From positions 1-64,000 of the forward strand of contig JBAOKB010000055.1 in the NCBI GenBank assembly GCA_037044905.1: a stretch of 64,000 nt of DNA, read 5' to 3'. Below, piece after piece: positions 40,162 through 49,697 of this stretch. The notes under the pieces were generated by a model. It did no database searches. It was not told where the DNA came from and was given only the letters and a program-made list of their open reading frames with translations. Position numbers and translations under genes: made by a program. The first letter of the stretch is position 1. Each line of letters starts with the position of its first letter. The DNA is from Hortaea werneckii (taxonomy: Eukaryota > Ascomycota > Dothideomycetes > Mycosphaerellales > Teratosphaeriaceae).

Positions 40162-41415
40162 ATGAGTGATAATAGTAGTATAAACAACTTGGTAAACATG
40201 CAAATCCGAGGCGAATACCCAGCGGAGCCTCCGCCAGCGTATGAGGACGCAAGACATCATCCCAGCACACGAGCCTTGGATTTGCCTCCTAGCGACGGGA
40301 TAGCAGGAGCTCCGAGTGCCACCAGCGAGACGCCTTCAACGGAACGGAATGGTCTTCTTGGAGAACTACTCGACCGCTTCTCCGAACCCGACAGCGATCC
40401 TAACCCACCACAACAAGAACCCCAACAACCCAACCTTCCTCCCATAGGCGACCACAAGATCCAAACCGACGTCCTCCCCCCGTCCCCAGCCCCGGAAACA
40501 TCCCCTTCTGAACCCATCCCCCGACAGGACCGGAACCGAAGCATAAACACGGGCTCCAAACCCCTCTCCGGAACCTTCCCCCTCTACGACTCCCTCTCCC
40601 TCCTCACGCACTCCGGCGCCCTCGTCGCCACCGTGCTCCCGCATCCCGCGAACCCGCTCAGACCTAAGCCCGCGGAGCTGAAAGTCCACAGTCATTCGGG
40701 GAGTATCCATCTCGAGACGGAGATCCCGAACCCGAATGAGATTGTGCAGCGGGAGAGGGGGAGTTTCCGGCGGACGTATAGGACGAGTGTGACGTCGCAT
40801 TCGAGCCGGATTGAGGCGCGGGTGGTGGTGGGCGAGAAGACGGTGGTGCAGTCGCATTCGGGGATGTTGGGGGTGGAGATGGTGGTGCCTTGTCTGCCGT
40901 TGTTAGGGGGAGGAGAGGACGGGGAAGGGGATGGAGGGGGAGAAGGAGGGAAGGAAGGGAAGAAGGAGACGAAACCCCGTCCAGCGTCGTCGGAGCAGTT
41001 GTCTCTGCATACGCAGACCCATTCGTCGAGCCAGGAGGTCCGGATCGTGGCGCATGGGACTCCGGCCCTGTCTCGTGAAGGGTTCACGGTTGGTATACCC
41101 CAGCAGCAGCAGGAGCAGCAGCAGCAAGTCCTAACATCCTACCACCACACCCACTCGGGCAAACTCCGTCTCCACTACCCAGCGACCTGGACGGGGAGGA
41201 TCGAAGGCACGATCGGGAAACCGACGTCGCAGATTTCGATCCATGGGACAGGGGTAGATGTGATTCAGCAGACGCCTCATCGATTTCTTGCCCAAAGGAG
41301 CGGTCCTATGGATGTCAGTAGTGGTGATCAAGACGATGGGGGAGAAGGGGGACTGATGGCGAATACGCTGCGCTTCTACTCGTTCGGTGGACTGGTGGAG
41401 ATCTTCTTCGATTGA
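40162..41415 (+). CDS. PPAY-motif protein with six [ST]HS[GS] beta repeats
   Basis: Single exon, 417 residues, no recognised enzyme domain. The N-terminal 135 residues are Pro/Ser-rich and disordered, with a PPAY motif (24-27), the ligand of WW domains in Rsp5-type ubiquitin ligases. From about 135 on, the chain is beta-rich and repeats the tetrapeptide [ST]HS[GS] at 149, 177, 212, 231, 286 and 330, each followed by an alternating hydrophobic strand (for example 'THSGALVATV', 'SHSGSIHLE', 'SHSGMLGVEM', 'THSGKLRLHY'). This resembles DUF4097-like adhesin/beta-solenoid proteins; the assignment is inference. An acidic Gly-rich loop (about 248-272) and a Gln-rich loop (313-322) interrupt the repeats. 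There is no signal peptide, so a cytoplasmic location is expected. Confidence 0.7.
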   Translation: MSDNSSINNLVNMQIRGEYPAEPPPAYEDARHHPSTRALDLPPSDGIAGAPSATSETPSTERNGLLGELLDRFSEPDSDPNPPQQEPQQPNLPPIGDHKIQTDVLPPSPAPETSPSEPIPRQDRNRSINTGSKPLSGTFPLYDSLSLLTHSGALVATVLPHPANPLRPKPAELKVHSHSGSIHLETEIPNPNEIVQRERGSFRRTYRTSVTSHSSRIEARVVVGEKTVVQSHSGMLGVEMVVPCLPLLGGGEDGEGDGGGEGGKEGKKETKPRPASSEQLSLHTQTHSSSQEVRIVAHGTPALSREGFTVGIPQQQQEQQQQVLTSYHHTHSGKLRLHYPATWTGRIEGTIGKPTSQISIHGTGVDVIQQTPHRFLAQRSGPMDVSSGDQDDGGEGGLMANTLRFYSFGGLVEIFFD

Positions 41416-41949
41416 AAAACACCAAGATAATAATGATGAAAAAAATGACATGGTACATGAATTTCTACGAAAGTTTTAAAAAAAAATCGAAGGCCCAGAA
41501 GAAAAGGATCCAAAAGAGAAGTAAGACCCCGACAAGAGAAGTGAGAGAGAAATTTCCAGCCCCCGGAACCCCTTCCCTTTTCAAACCCCAATGGTGTCCC
41601 GCTTTCAAGTCCATAAGGAAAAGAATCGTGCTTTGCTTTCTCTATCCCTTTCCAAACCCACCCACCCGCCCGCCACACTTCTGCTGAAAAGAAAAGGCCG
41701 AACCTCATAACGCCAACCCAGCTCCAGAGAACCCCCTTTTCCAGGCTTCAGACCTGGCGAGTAAAAGTCCACCCCCAACATCACGTCGGGCAGGAGGGAA
41801 AAAAAGAGAAAGAATCTCAGATCTCGAGACGATTTGAGTGCGGCAAAGAGGAAGAGAAAGAGAAAAAGTCATTGATCGTTCCCCCGACTCCCCCAAAACC
41901 CCCCTCACATGTCCGTCCCCTTATCCATCCATCCATCCATCCATCCTCC
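41416..41949. other. Convergent intergenic region, repeat gene / STU1
   Basis: A purine tract at about 41785-41870 (pyrimidine on the STU1 strand) and an (ATCC)6 microsatellite at 41923-41946, just beyond the STU1 stop. No gene. Confidence 0.5.
41923..41946. repeat. (ATCC)6 microsatellite
   Basis: Six uninterrupted ATCC units ending four bases before the STU1 stop codon (41952-41950), therefore within its 3'UTR. Confidence 0.85.
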
Positions 41950-44900
41950 TCATCCCCTCCAGGCAATATAATAAGTCAACAACCCCAACCGCCCCTCGTC
42001 CGTGCCGCGAAACTCGCGCCAGAACGCCTCTTTCCCATCACCTTCTCCTCCTGCCTCCTCACCCTCTACCCCTCTTACCTCCCCCTCGTCCCCCGCCTTC
42101 CCATCCTCCACCTCAGCCGTATTCGAGGCAGAAGAGGGGAAAAAACCAAAACACTCACTCCCCAACTCCACGGCCCTCTTCCGCACTTCCAGATCAGGAG
42201 AGGAGAGATACTGCGCTGAGGTGCGCGTCAGACCCGTCCGCAGAGCGGGGGAAGGGGTCCAAGAGGGCGAGCAAGTCGTTAGGAGCGATTTCAGCGTTTG
42301 GAGGGCGGCGGAGATTGAGCTGCTCGATGGAGTTGCTGTTGTGGTGGTTGTGGTGGTGGTGGTGGGGGAGGAGAGGTACGAAAGCGTGGCTTGCAGACTC
42401 GGATCCGGGTTCTGCTGCAGAGCCGGGAGGTTCAGGAGGGCGGCGGAGGTTTTGTCGAGGTCGGTGGAGGTGAAGCCGACGGTGTTGCCAGCGGCGGCGG
42501 CGGCGCCGCGGCAGGTGTAGAGGGTGAGCAGGGTTTTGGGGTACCAGGTCCCGACCATGGCTGCGGAGGATTTGGAGAAAGCGGCGGGTCTCCTGTCATT
42601 GGTGTTGTTGCCGGCTGGGGAGAGCAGCGTACGGAGGAGACCTAGGGCCTGGATCCGTAGGCCGGACGTCTTGTGTGCCGGCTGATTGGCGGTCTTGGGG
42701 TCCGAGTCGAAGGTGGAGAGGTACTCGAGCAAGACGGCCATCAGGTCGTCGAATTTCTTGCCGCCTTCTTCCCAGATGTCGTCGTCGCTGCGGGCGAGGT
42801 CTTGGACTCGGCGGAAGCCGTGGGCGTCGAGCGTTTTGGTCCGGATCCGCTCGATGCCCGAGCTGAGCAGGCGGCGGTTTCGCAGGACTTCGGCGCGATC
42901 TTGCATTGGTTGGGGTGAGCGACTGGGAGCAGCGCCGTTTGCTTGTCGGGGACTGCCAGCAGGCGATTGGGAAGATCCATGTGATTGCGTTGGGCTCTGT
43001 GCGCGCACATTCTCGTTCACTTGGAGTTCGCCTAGGACTTTCCTCCCCTCTGTGCCGGCTTCACCGTTCGCCTCGACTTCGGCGGTGAAGGGGTCATCTT
43101 CGTAGATTTGGATCTCCTCTTGGGGCTGTGGAGTCGTAGCCTTGACTGGGCTTCCTCTCCTTTGCACGGGGCTAGCCGGCTTACTCCCCTTGCCAGCGGC
43201 TTCGATCGCTTCTTCGATGCCTCCAAACTCGTTTCGTTCCGATCCATTACGAGAAGCGGGTGGTGAGGCGGAGCGTGACAGCTTGTCCCTCGCTTCATCA
43301 AACATGGCTTTCAAGGGGCTCTGGTAGACAAGTGGACTCCTCGCTCTCGACTGCTGCTGATCGTGTTGCGATTGCGAGGGAATATGGCTAGGCAGCACCA
43401 TCGTAAACCCATCTCCGTCATCCCCATCCTCCACGTCTCCTTCTGAGGTAGGAATCACAGCCTCTGCAGGCGCAGAGCCTTGCCGCTTCATTCCCGATGC
43501 AGGACCATTCCCCCGCACCGTACTGACACCACCCTTACCAGGAAGGACCATCGTAAAGTCGTCCCCACCAGTCATACTCAAATCTTCACCTGCCTTGCTA
43601 CCAGGCCTGCTACCCTCCTTACTCGCGGGTGCAGGGTGTCCATGCACAAGACCTCTCGGACTGCCGAATCTGCCAGCAGGACTGGCATTAGGACTTGCGA
43701 CCCCTCGCGGGCTGGGGGCACCAGAGGTCTTCGCGCGGTTCCTGACCGCCGAGTTTGTCGTCGGGATCCCTGAAGCTCTTCCGCTCGCTCCTGTGCTAGC
43801 CTTGAGATGAGGACTGTTGCGTGGGCTTTCATCCTTGTCAGCCGGCGTCTCAGGACGTAAGAGACGCTTAGAGGCGTAGGGGTCCGCGGTCTGCGGTCTC
43901 GGTATCTCAGGACGTCTCGGTCGTCGTACGGGCCCAGACATAAGGGCAGAGCGCTTGCCTCCCGCGCCTGCGGAAGACTTCTCTGCTTCTGATGGGGCGT
44001 TGGTTGATGCGGTGGATGCAGAAGATGCCACGCGGGTCTCTGCTCGAAGGTTTGAGTGCGGACGAGAAGAGGTCACCTTCTCGCTAGGAGCCCTCTGCTT
44101 CGCGGGCGAAAGTGTAGCCATAGCACTGTTAGGCCGTTCGGGTAACTTGCCCGCGGCTTTTGCCTTTCGCTGCTCAGCGATCATCTCCGCCATCCTACTC
44201 CTCCCGCCTTGTCTTCCAGCCGGCGCGCCAGAGTGAGAAGAGACGCTTGCTGACGGCTGAGAGGCGTGGAGTCCGGCATTTGGATTGTTCGGGTCCTTCT
44301 CCAGTGCGCTTCTCGCTTGAGGTGAGAGGCCAGCCATGATGAGGCCGGCCTTCTGCGGCCAACCTGAGCTGAAAACCCAGAAAGCTCCTCTCATGCCCTC
44401 CTTGACTGCCGGCTTCGGGTCATCTAAACCCTTTTTGATGCATTTTTCGGCCAGATCAAGCCCGCCACTCGACTCAAAGCCAGACTTGTAGGCCGTTTGG
44501 CGGCGTAGGATGGTCTTCAACCATTCCGGGACATTTTGACGCGTCTGCGCATTCTTGTCCTGAGCAGCAGACCACAGGTGCTGCATCATCCGGGCATTAT
44601 AGGAGCAGTTTTGGAACACGGCGTCTGCCGTTGCGCGGCCGTTTGAGGCAGAGATAGGTTTTGTCGCTGCCGACATCTTGATGAAATTTTGCAGGACAAT
44701 TTCTCCATGGGGGTCAAAGGCAGGACCAAGAGTCCGTGCCAGCTCCTGGACTAGTTGAGAGCCATTCGTGGACATGGTCGTCCGGAGAGAGTTGGCAACC
44801 TTGAGAATGCCGTCCATCAGCTGCTTGATGCCAAGCATGAAAGCCATGTGATAGTCATTTGGCGCGTTGCCTTTGAGGAAGCGGCGCAGCTTCAAAGTGG

Positions 44901-45879
44901 ACTTGTCACGGAGCATCCAGTTCTCTTCCGTCTCTTTGCCTTCGAAGTAAGGGAGCATCTCACGGAAGGCCTCTTCCAGCTCGCGTTGTGAGTGAGCGTA
45001 GATAGGATCCATCGGAACTTCTTCCACGGGCGGCGGCTTTGCGGCTTCGCTGTTGAGTGTGTCGGCGAAGTGGGCCACGTGGTCCATGGTAGGTAGATTT
45101 CTCGTGCTTCCTCCAAGGTCCTGGGTCTGCACGTCCGGTGTATGAGCGCGGTCTCTTGTTTGCGGCCGTGAAGCGCTTGTGCTGTTGACTTCGGTGCCAA
45201 TCTGCGACAAGATCTGGGTGACAATGGAATGTCTCACGCTGTGCGCCTTCAGCTGTCTCTTGAGATCGGTCTTAGCTCTGTCCGGCGCGTTGGAGAACAA
45301 ATCGACCAGACTTCTCTTCGCCGCTTCGCGAACATTTCCGTCTGCGTCTTCTAAGCGCGCAACAATGCAAGATGTGTAGCTCTTGAAGGGCATGTCTTTG
45401 TTGCGGTGCATCCGTACCACCCATCCCATGCCGGCCTCTTTGGCACGCGCATTGCCACTAGTGATGGCGTCCTCTCTCACAATGGCTTCTACATCCGGGG
45501 CAAGGAACTGATACAGCTCGCCTAGCGCGTCGCAAGTCGCGGCGCGTACTGGCTCCTTCAGATCTCCGAGACGTTCCGTCAATGCCGGAAATAACCTCGG
45601 AGCCAACTGCTTGATGCTCTCGCCGGAGCCATGGGGACACTGAATCTTCAAGCGCTTGGCCAGATGTCCGAGAGTGGAGTAGGCGGAGAGAGTCAAGGTG
45701 GAGGAGGACTGTTGGGTGATGGCGATGCGCAAGCACTCGAAGATGGTGGCCTGGGCATTCTCGGGCACGCGATGGTGCTTGATATCGGACTTGAGCTGGT
45801 TGAGGCTGGCGAGTTTGGACTCGGAGGGGGCGGCGGGGCGTTTAAGGGTGCTGAGGAGGCTCGCCGCTTGGGCGTCCAT
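41950..45879 (-). CDS. STU1: CLASP family microtubule protein Stu1
   Basis: Single exon, 1309 residues from ATG 45879 (MDAQAASLLSTLKRP). The frame opens 13 codons earlier at TTG, which I reject. The N-terminal HEAT-type TOG region reads 'LKSDIKHHRVPENA' and 'LTERLGDLKEPVRAATCDAL'. A CLASP_N TOG domain follows at about 305-530 ('TEENWMLRDKSTLKLRRFLK', 'ECLIKKGLDDPKPAVKEG'-like block), then about 500 residues of Ser/Pro/Arg/Lys-rich sequence that should bind microtubule lattices, and a C-terminal helical region. A poly-Thr run and Ser-rich patch lie near residue 1210. Stu1 stabilises overlapping spindle microtubules and binds kinetochores. The C-terminus is strongly acidic before the end 'LLTYYIAWRG'. 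Divergent from the peptidase gene. Confidence 0.93.
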   Translation of the reverse strand: MDAQAASLLSTLKRPAAPSESKLASLNQLKSDIKHHRVPENAQATIFECLRIAITQQSSSTLTLSAYSTLGHLAKRLKIQCPHGSGESIKQLAPRLFPALTERLGDLKEPVRAATCDALGELYQFLAPDVEAIVREDAITSGNARAKEAGMGWVVRMHRNKDMPFKSYTSCIVARLEDADGNVREAAKRSLVDLFSNAPDRAKTDLKRQLKAHSVRHSIVTQILSQIGTEVNSTSASRPQTRDRAHTPDVQTQDLGGSTRNLPTMDHVAHFADTLNSEAAKPPPVEEVPMDPIYAHSQRELEEAFREMLPYFEGKETEENWMLRDKSTLKLRRFLKGNAPNDYHMAFMLGIKQLMDGILKVANSLRTTMSTNGSQLVQELARTLGPAFDPHGEIVLQNFIKMSAATKPISASNGRATADAVFQNCSYNARMMQHLWSAAQDKNAQTRQNVPEWLKTILRRQTAYKSGFESSGGLDLAEKCIKKGLDDPKPAVKEGMRGAFWVFSSGWPQKAGLIMAGLSPQARSALEKDPNNPNAGLHASQPSASVSSHSGAPAGRQGGRSRMAEMIAEQRKAKAAGKLPERPNSAMATLSPAKQRAPSEKVTSSRPHSNLRAETRVASSASTASTNAPSEAEKSSAGAGGKRSALMSGPVRRPRRPEIPRPQTADPYASKRLLRPETPADKDESPRNSPHLKASTGASGRASGIPTTNSAVRNRAKTSGAPSPRGVASPNASPAGRFGSPRGLVHGHPAPASKEGSRPGSKAGEDLSMTGGDDFTMVLPGKGGVSTVRGNGPASGMKRQGSAPAEAVIPTSEGDVEDGDDGDGFTMVLPSHIPSQSQHDQQQSRARSPLVYQSPLKAMFDEARDKLSRSASPPASRNGSERNEFGGIEEAIEAAGKGSKPASPVQRRGSPVKATTPQPQEEIQIYEDDPFTAEVEANGEAGTEGRKVLGELQVNENVRAQSPTQSHGSSQSPAGSPRQANGAAPSRSPQPMQDRAEVLRNRRLLSSGIERIRTKTLDAHGFRRVQDLARSDDDIWEEGGKKFDDLMAVLLEYLSTFDSDPKTANQPAHKTSGLRIQALGLLRTLLSPAGNNTNDRRPAAFSKSSAAMVGTWYPKTLLTLYTCRGAAAAAGNTVGFTSTDLDKTSAALLNLPALQQNPDPSLQATLSYLSSPTTTTTTTTTATPSSSSISAALQTLKSLLTTCSPSWTPSPALRTGLTRTSAQYLSSPDLEVRKRAVELGSECFGFFPSSASNTAEVEDGKAGDEGEVRGVEGEEAGGEGDGKEAFWREFRGTDEGRLGLLTYYIAWRG

Positions 45880-46607
45880 GGTTGGGGGAGGAAGGGGGGT
45901 CGTTCGAGGGGGCGACAAAATGGAGGGCGGTTGTCGAGTGTGTGCACAGGTCGGAGGTTCGTTGTCGATCGGATCACCAGTCGGCCTATATAATGGTTCG
46001 GCGCGTGGGAGTGTTTTGGATGTGTCTGCTTGTATTATGCATAATAGGCGTGGGCTGCGCCGCTAAATGCTGTTGCGCTCGGCAACAGACCCACGCTAGG
46101 AGACGGTTTGGGTTGCGACGGGATAGTCGATTTCGATTCTTTTCGATGAAAAAGATGGAATAGGCAATGTTACAAGCAATACAAAATCAATTTCCCTCTA
46201 ATGCAAGCGTCACTGGTATATCTCGAGACATGTAAAGGGTTTTGACAGGCAGTTTTGAAATGCCTCTGTCGAGTGATACCTACTATAGGTACCTATCAAG
46301 GGAAAACAAACAGGCGGCAGCTCGTGTGCGCCGGGGGCGGACAGTCAGCAGAAGGCTATCGCGCTCATCCCTGCTTCTCTCGCTTCCTCCCCACAAACGG
46401 CGAACGGGGATCCCAGCTTAGCGCGAACCATGACGTGCATCTCCAGTGCCACTGTACGAGCTCTCCAGTTGTCTCGGTGCTCTAGTACCAGACCAGTGGC
46501 TACCACATATCTCCCTACCTAGGTACATTCCCAGCCATACAGTCATCCATCCCTCCTTGCTCCAGCCAGTCCTACCTACCTACATAAACCCCTCTCCTCA
46601 CCCCACC
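45880..46607. promoter_or_regulatory. Divergent promoter, STU1 / basic-secretory-protein peptidase
   Basis: 728 bp. The peptidase side carries CTACCTAGGTAC (46515-46526) and CCTACCTACCTACATAAA (about 46571-46588), the latter including a TATA-like end. An AGGTACCT palindrome is near 46289. Confidence 0.5.
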
Positions 46608-47453
46608 ATGCCAATCACCCCCACCTACTTCCAACAAGCCATGCCCGCCATCTCCCGCCCCCACGACGCGCCCAGCGACACCACCTCCCCGACCCCTCCT
46701 CCACTCCGCACCCACCACTTCCCCTCCCCCAAAATCCGCCTGCACCTCGACGACCTCAGCCACGAAGGCTCTACCATCTTCCTCTCCAACATCAAAGCAA
46801 GCGAAGACCTCCCCCTCCAAATCCAAAACGTCCTGAACCTCCTCTACACCCCCACCTGCCCCCGCCCGGGCACCCGCAGCGTGACGTTGATCCTGCGCCA
46901 GTACAACGGCCTCGCGTACACCACGGGCTCGGACCTCGACGAGGATCATAAAGAGATCCACCTCAACCTCGACTACATCCTGCGGGTCGGGGCGGAGCGC
47001 GCCCGCCACGAGGTGCTCGGGATTCTCTGCCATGAGCTCGTGCACTGTTTCCAGTGGAATGCGGGGGGTAGTTGTCCTGGGGGTTTGGTGGAGGGGATGG
47101 CGGATTATGTGCGGTTGAATGCGGGACTCGCGGCACGGCATTGGAAGCAGGAGGCGGAGGGGAACTGGGATGCTGGGTATCAGCATACGGGGTTCTTTCT
47201 GCAGTGGTTGGAGGAGAAGTTTGGGGTGGGTACGGTGAGGAGGTTGAATGGGTGTTTGAGGGAGGGGAGGTATGATGAGGACAGGGTGTTTGGCGAGTGT
47301 TGTCGGGGGCGGCGGGTGGAGGAGTTGTGGAGGGAGTATAGGGAGGAGTTGCAGAGGCGCAGGGATGGGGAGGACAACACGGCGACAGGGACGACTAGAG
47401 AGGAAGGGAGGACCATCCCGACTGATACTCCGCCTAAGCATGGCGATGCGTGA
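46608..47453 (+). CDS. Basic secretory protein (BSP) family metallopeptidase-like protein
   Basis: Single exon, 281 residues from the ATG in CCACCATGC (46608). The frame opens 54 codons upstream through promoter-like repeats, which I reject. The core has the zinc motif HELVH (142-146) within 'LCHELVHCFQWN', followed by 'GGLVEGMADYVRLNAGL', the signature of the plant/fungal BSP family (PF04450). 'YQHTGFFLQWLEEKFG' and 'WREYREELQRR' match its C-terminal helices. Despite the family name there is no signal peptide; the N-terminal 40 residues are Pro/Thr-rich. Peptidase activity is predicted from the motif and the substrate is unknown. Codon use changes sharply near 47040 from C-ending to G/T-rich, without loss of family similarity. 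Confidence 0.87.
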   Translation: MPITPTYFQQAMPAISRPHDAPSDTTSPTPPPLRTHHFPSPKIRLHLDDLSHEGSTIFLSNIKASEDLPLQIQNVLNLLYTPTCPRPGTRSVTLILRQYNGLAYTTGSDLDEDHKEIHLNLDYILRVGAERARHEVLGILCHELVHCFQWNAGGSCPGGLVEGMADYVRLNAGLAARHWKQEAEGNWDAGYQHTGFFLQWLEEKFGVGTVRRLNGCLREGRYDEDRVFGECCRGRRVEELWREYREELQRRRDGEDNTATGTTREEGRTIPTDTPPKHGDA

Positions 47454-49697
47454 TAGGGCTGCGGAAGAGATGTTTGGATGGGTAGTCATAGGTACATGGA
47501 ATGGGAAGCGACGCCTACCGACTGCCTTCATTCGAGATGAAGGCGTTTACGACTCCATGCCTGATGCTTTCAACAGTCTCCGCTCAGTCGACCGATTTGC
47601 ACTCCACTCACCAATTCGCACTCCACTCAACTACTTTGCTATCAACCACCTGTGACCTATCGTGCTGTAAGCGGGGCTACACTGGAAGCCTTCCAAAGCA
47701 GAGCAACCTCGAGTCCACAAACCAGGTCAATGCATCCACGCCGCTTCACACTCCCACCACATCCCTACCGAGATAAAAAGACTACCACAACGACCGTATC
47801 GCGATAGACCCCCTCACGACGTCCGTGCCACTGATCGAACCGTGAACGGTATCGACGGTATTGGAAGTCTGGAAGGCACTTAGAGGAAGAAGGGGCAGAG
47901 GGATGACGATACACTCGAGGTCGCCTCCTTCGAATGTATCAAAACCATTCCCGTGATAGGGAGAATTGCGAGGGCAAGGAATCGTGGCTCTTTTGACGCG
48001 ATGCGGATGCGCTGTTGTGTAGAGTAGTAGATATGGCCTTTGAATAGAGGGAAACTAGAAAAGAAAGAGAAAAAAAAAAAAAGAAGAAGAAGAGAAGAGA
48101 AAATAGAAAGGATGTACTCGTCGCATGAGTGAACCCATATTTCCATGTCTTTGATATGAATCCGCTTATTTGCATGCAAGACACCTGTTGTCTTCGCAGC
48201 TTGCGAAAGATCGATATGCAAACAAGTGTCAATGGCTCGTTGATTTTCTCCCGCTCTCCCTGATAATGAGACGAAACCACCACGAACAACGGTACAGTAC
48301 AGTGCGAAGACTTTTGAGCAAAGCAGCAACCTTAAGCTTATTATTCAATAGATGATCCATTGTATCACGCAAGCAATAGATGACCAAACAGTGGGTCCCC
48401 ACGCCCGTATCTAGTATGTTTCAGAATCTGTGGGTTTTGGGGCGGAGAAAGAGAGAGAGAGGGAATTGAAGTGGAGAGCGGGAAAGGTGAAGCACGAGCT
48501 GAGAATTTTGAGATTTGGATAGGCACCTCTCATTAGTTTGAAGTATTACTACAAAGCTGTTCTACTACTGCTACAATAGTTCTGCTACCTACCCGGAGTG
48601 TTTAAGACGGAAGTCGCACTTTGTGAACTGCTTGTCGTAGGGCGATATCTTGTCATGTATCCTTTGTAAGGACTATAAAGATGGGATTGTTTGCACGGCT
48701 GCATAACGATTTTCCCATTCGCTACTCGCTAGCGGGCCGCGAGTCCGGGTAGGTAGGTAGCGTAGGGTTGGTAGGGTGTTTCAGGACCGGCCAGAGCTTG
48801 ATTGAGGTACAGTATCGACTGTACACCTTACCTAGGCTCGAGCTAGGCACTACTACTACTGTAGGAGGTCGATCACCACGATCCATGGGCGAGAAATGAA
48901 AGGGTAGGTGATTCGGTCGGAGATCGAAATGGCGTGTCTAGTCGTTGCATTGTCCTGAATCGGCTGGATCGTGTCCCTTTATCTCCTAATACTAAGTATC
49001 TGGATACGCGTATATTGCAGCGACCAGCAATTGCTGGTGGTCAGTGCCCCAGCCCCCAATCAATTCCAATCGGTGCGCGTGTGAAGGGCGCTGGCGCTGC
49101 TCATCATCTCCAAACTCAGGGTCCCCGCCCTCCCGCCCGCTCCACGGTCGCTCCCGCCATGCCCGGGCTGCCCTGAGCTGCTGGCACAGCTGGGTCCGGC
49201 GAGTCTGAGACACGCGGATGCGTCCTGTCTCCCGCACCGGCCCTCACGCCTTCTCCGCTCCACATCCATCCACCCACCCACCCACCCTCGCCCGCCCGCC
49301 ATCCTTACCGACTGCTCTGCCCTGTTAGCTGCCGGCGCATGGCATTGTCTTTCCCTCATACCACGCCTCCGGGACGAGACGACACGGCTGGATCGTTTGT
49401 ACATTGGGGTGCGGCTGCTGCGCGAGAAAAGAGGGGGGATTCATACGGTAGCGGAGATTCCTGAAACGAGAGCCGTGCTTCGGTCGCTCGCTGTTTCCTT
49501 ATTCCACCACGGGAGGGCTTCAAGAGGTGGAGCTTGGGATTCGGCCTCAGGGATTGGGAGTCTTTGGCGTTCATCAGATCAACGGGACCGTCGACGCGCA
49601 TTGGACTCATCGACTGTCCTTGTTGCGCATTCGTCGCGTCCCTGGACAGAGCTCGTTCCCGCCTCGACTTCTCCTCTGAACCCGACTGCTGCCAAGC
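47454..49697. other. 2.2-kb intergenic region
   Basis: No supported gene. A purine tract at 48055-48105 could be the pyrimidine 3' tract of an undetected minus-strand transcript, but the ORF there (47880-48329) is not protein-like. GGTAGGTAGGTAG (about 48751-48763) and TTACCTAGGC (about 48828) are TAGGTA-type elements. The last ~600 bp are the promoter of the LIM-RhoGAP gene and contain a C-rich ACCC repeat near 49270. Confidence 0.45.

Noticed and set aside
46572..47531. 319-codon minus-strand ORF
   Set aside because: Antisense shadow of the BSP peptidase gene.
47880..48329. 149-codon minus-strand ORF with Phe/Leu run
   Set aside because: The hydrophobic run is the complement of a poly-purine tract; no other support, though an unannotated minus transcript here cannot be excluded.
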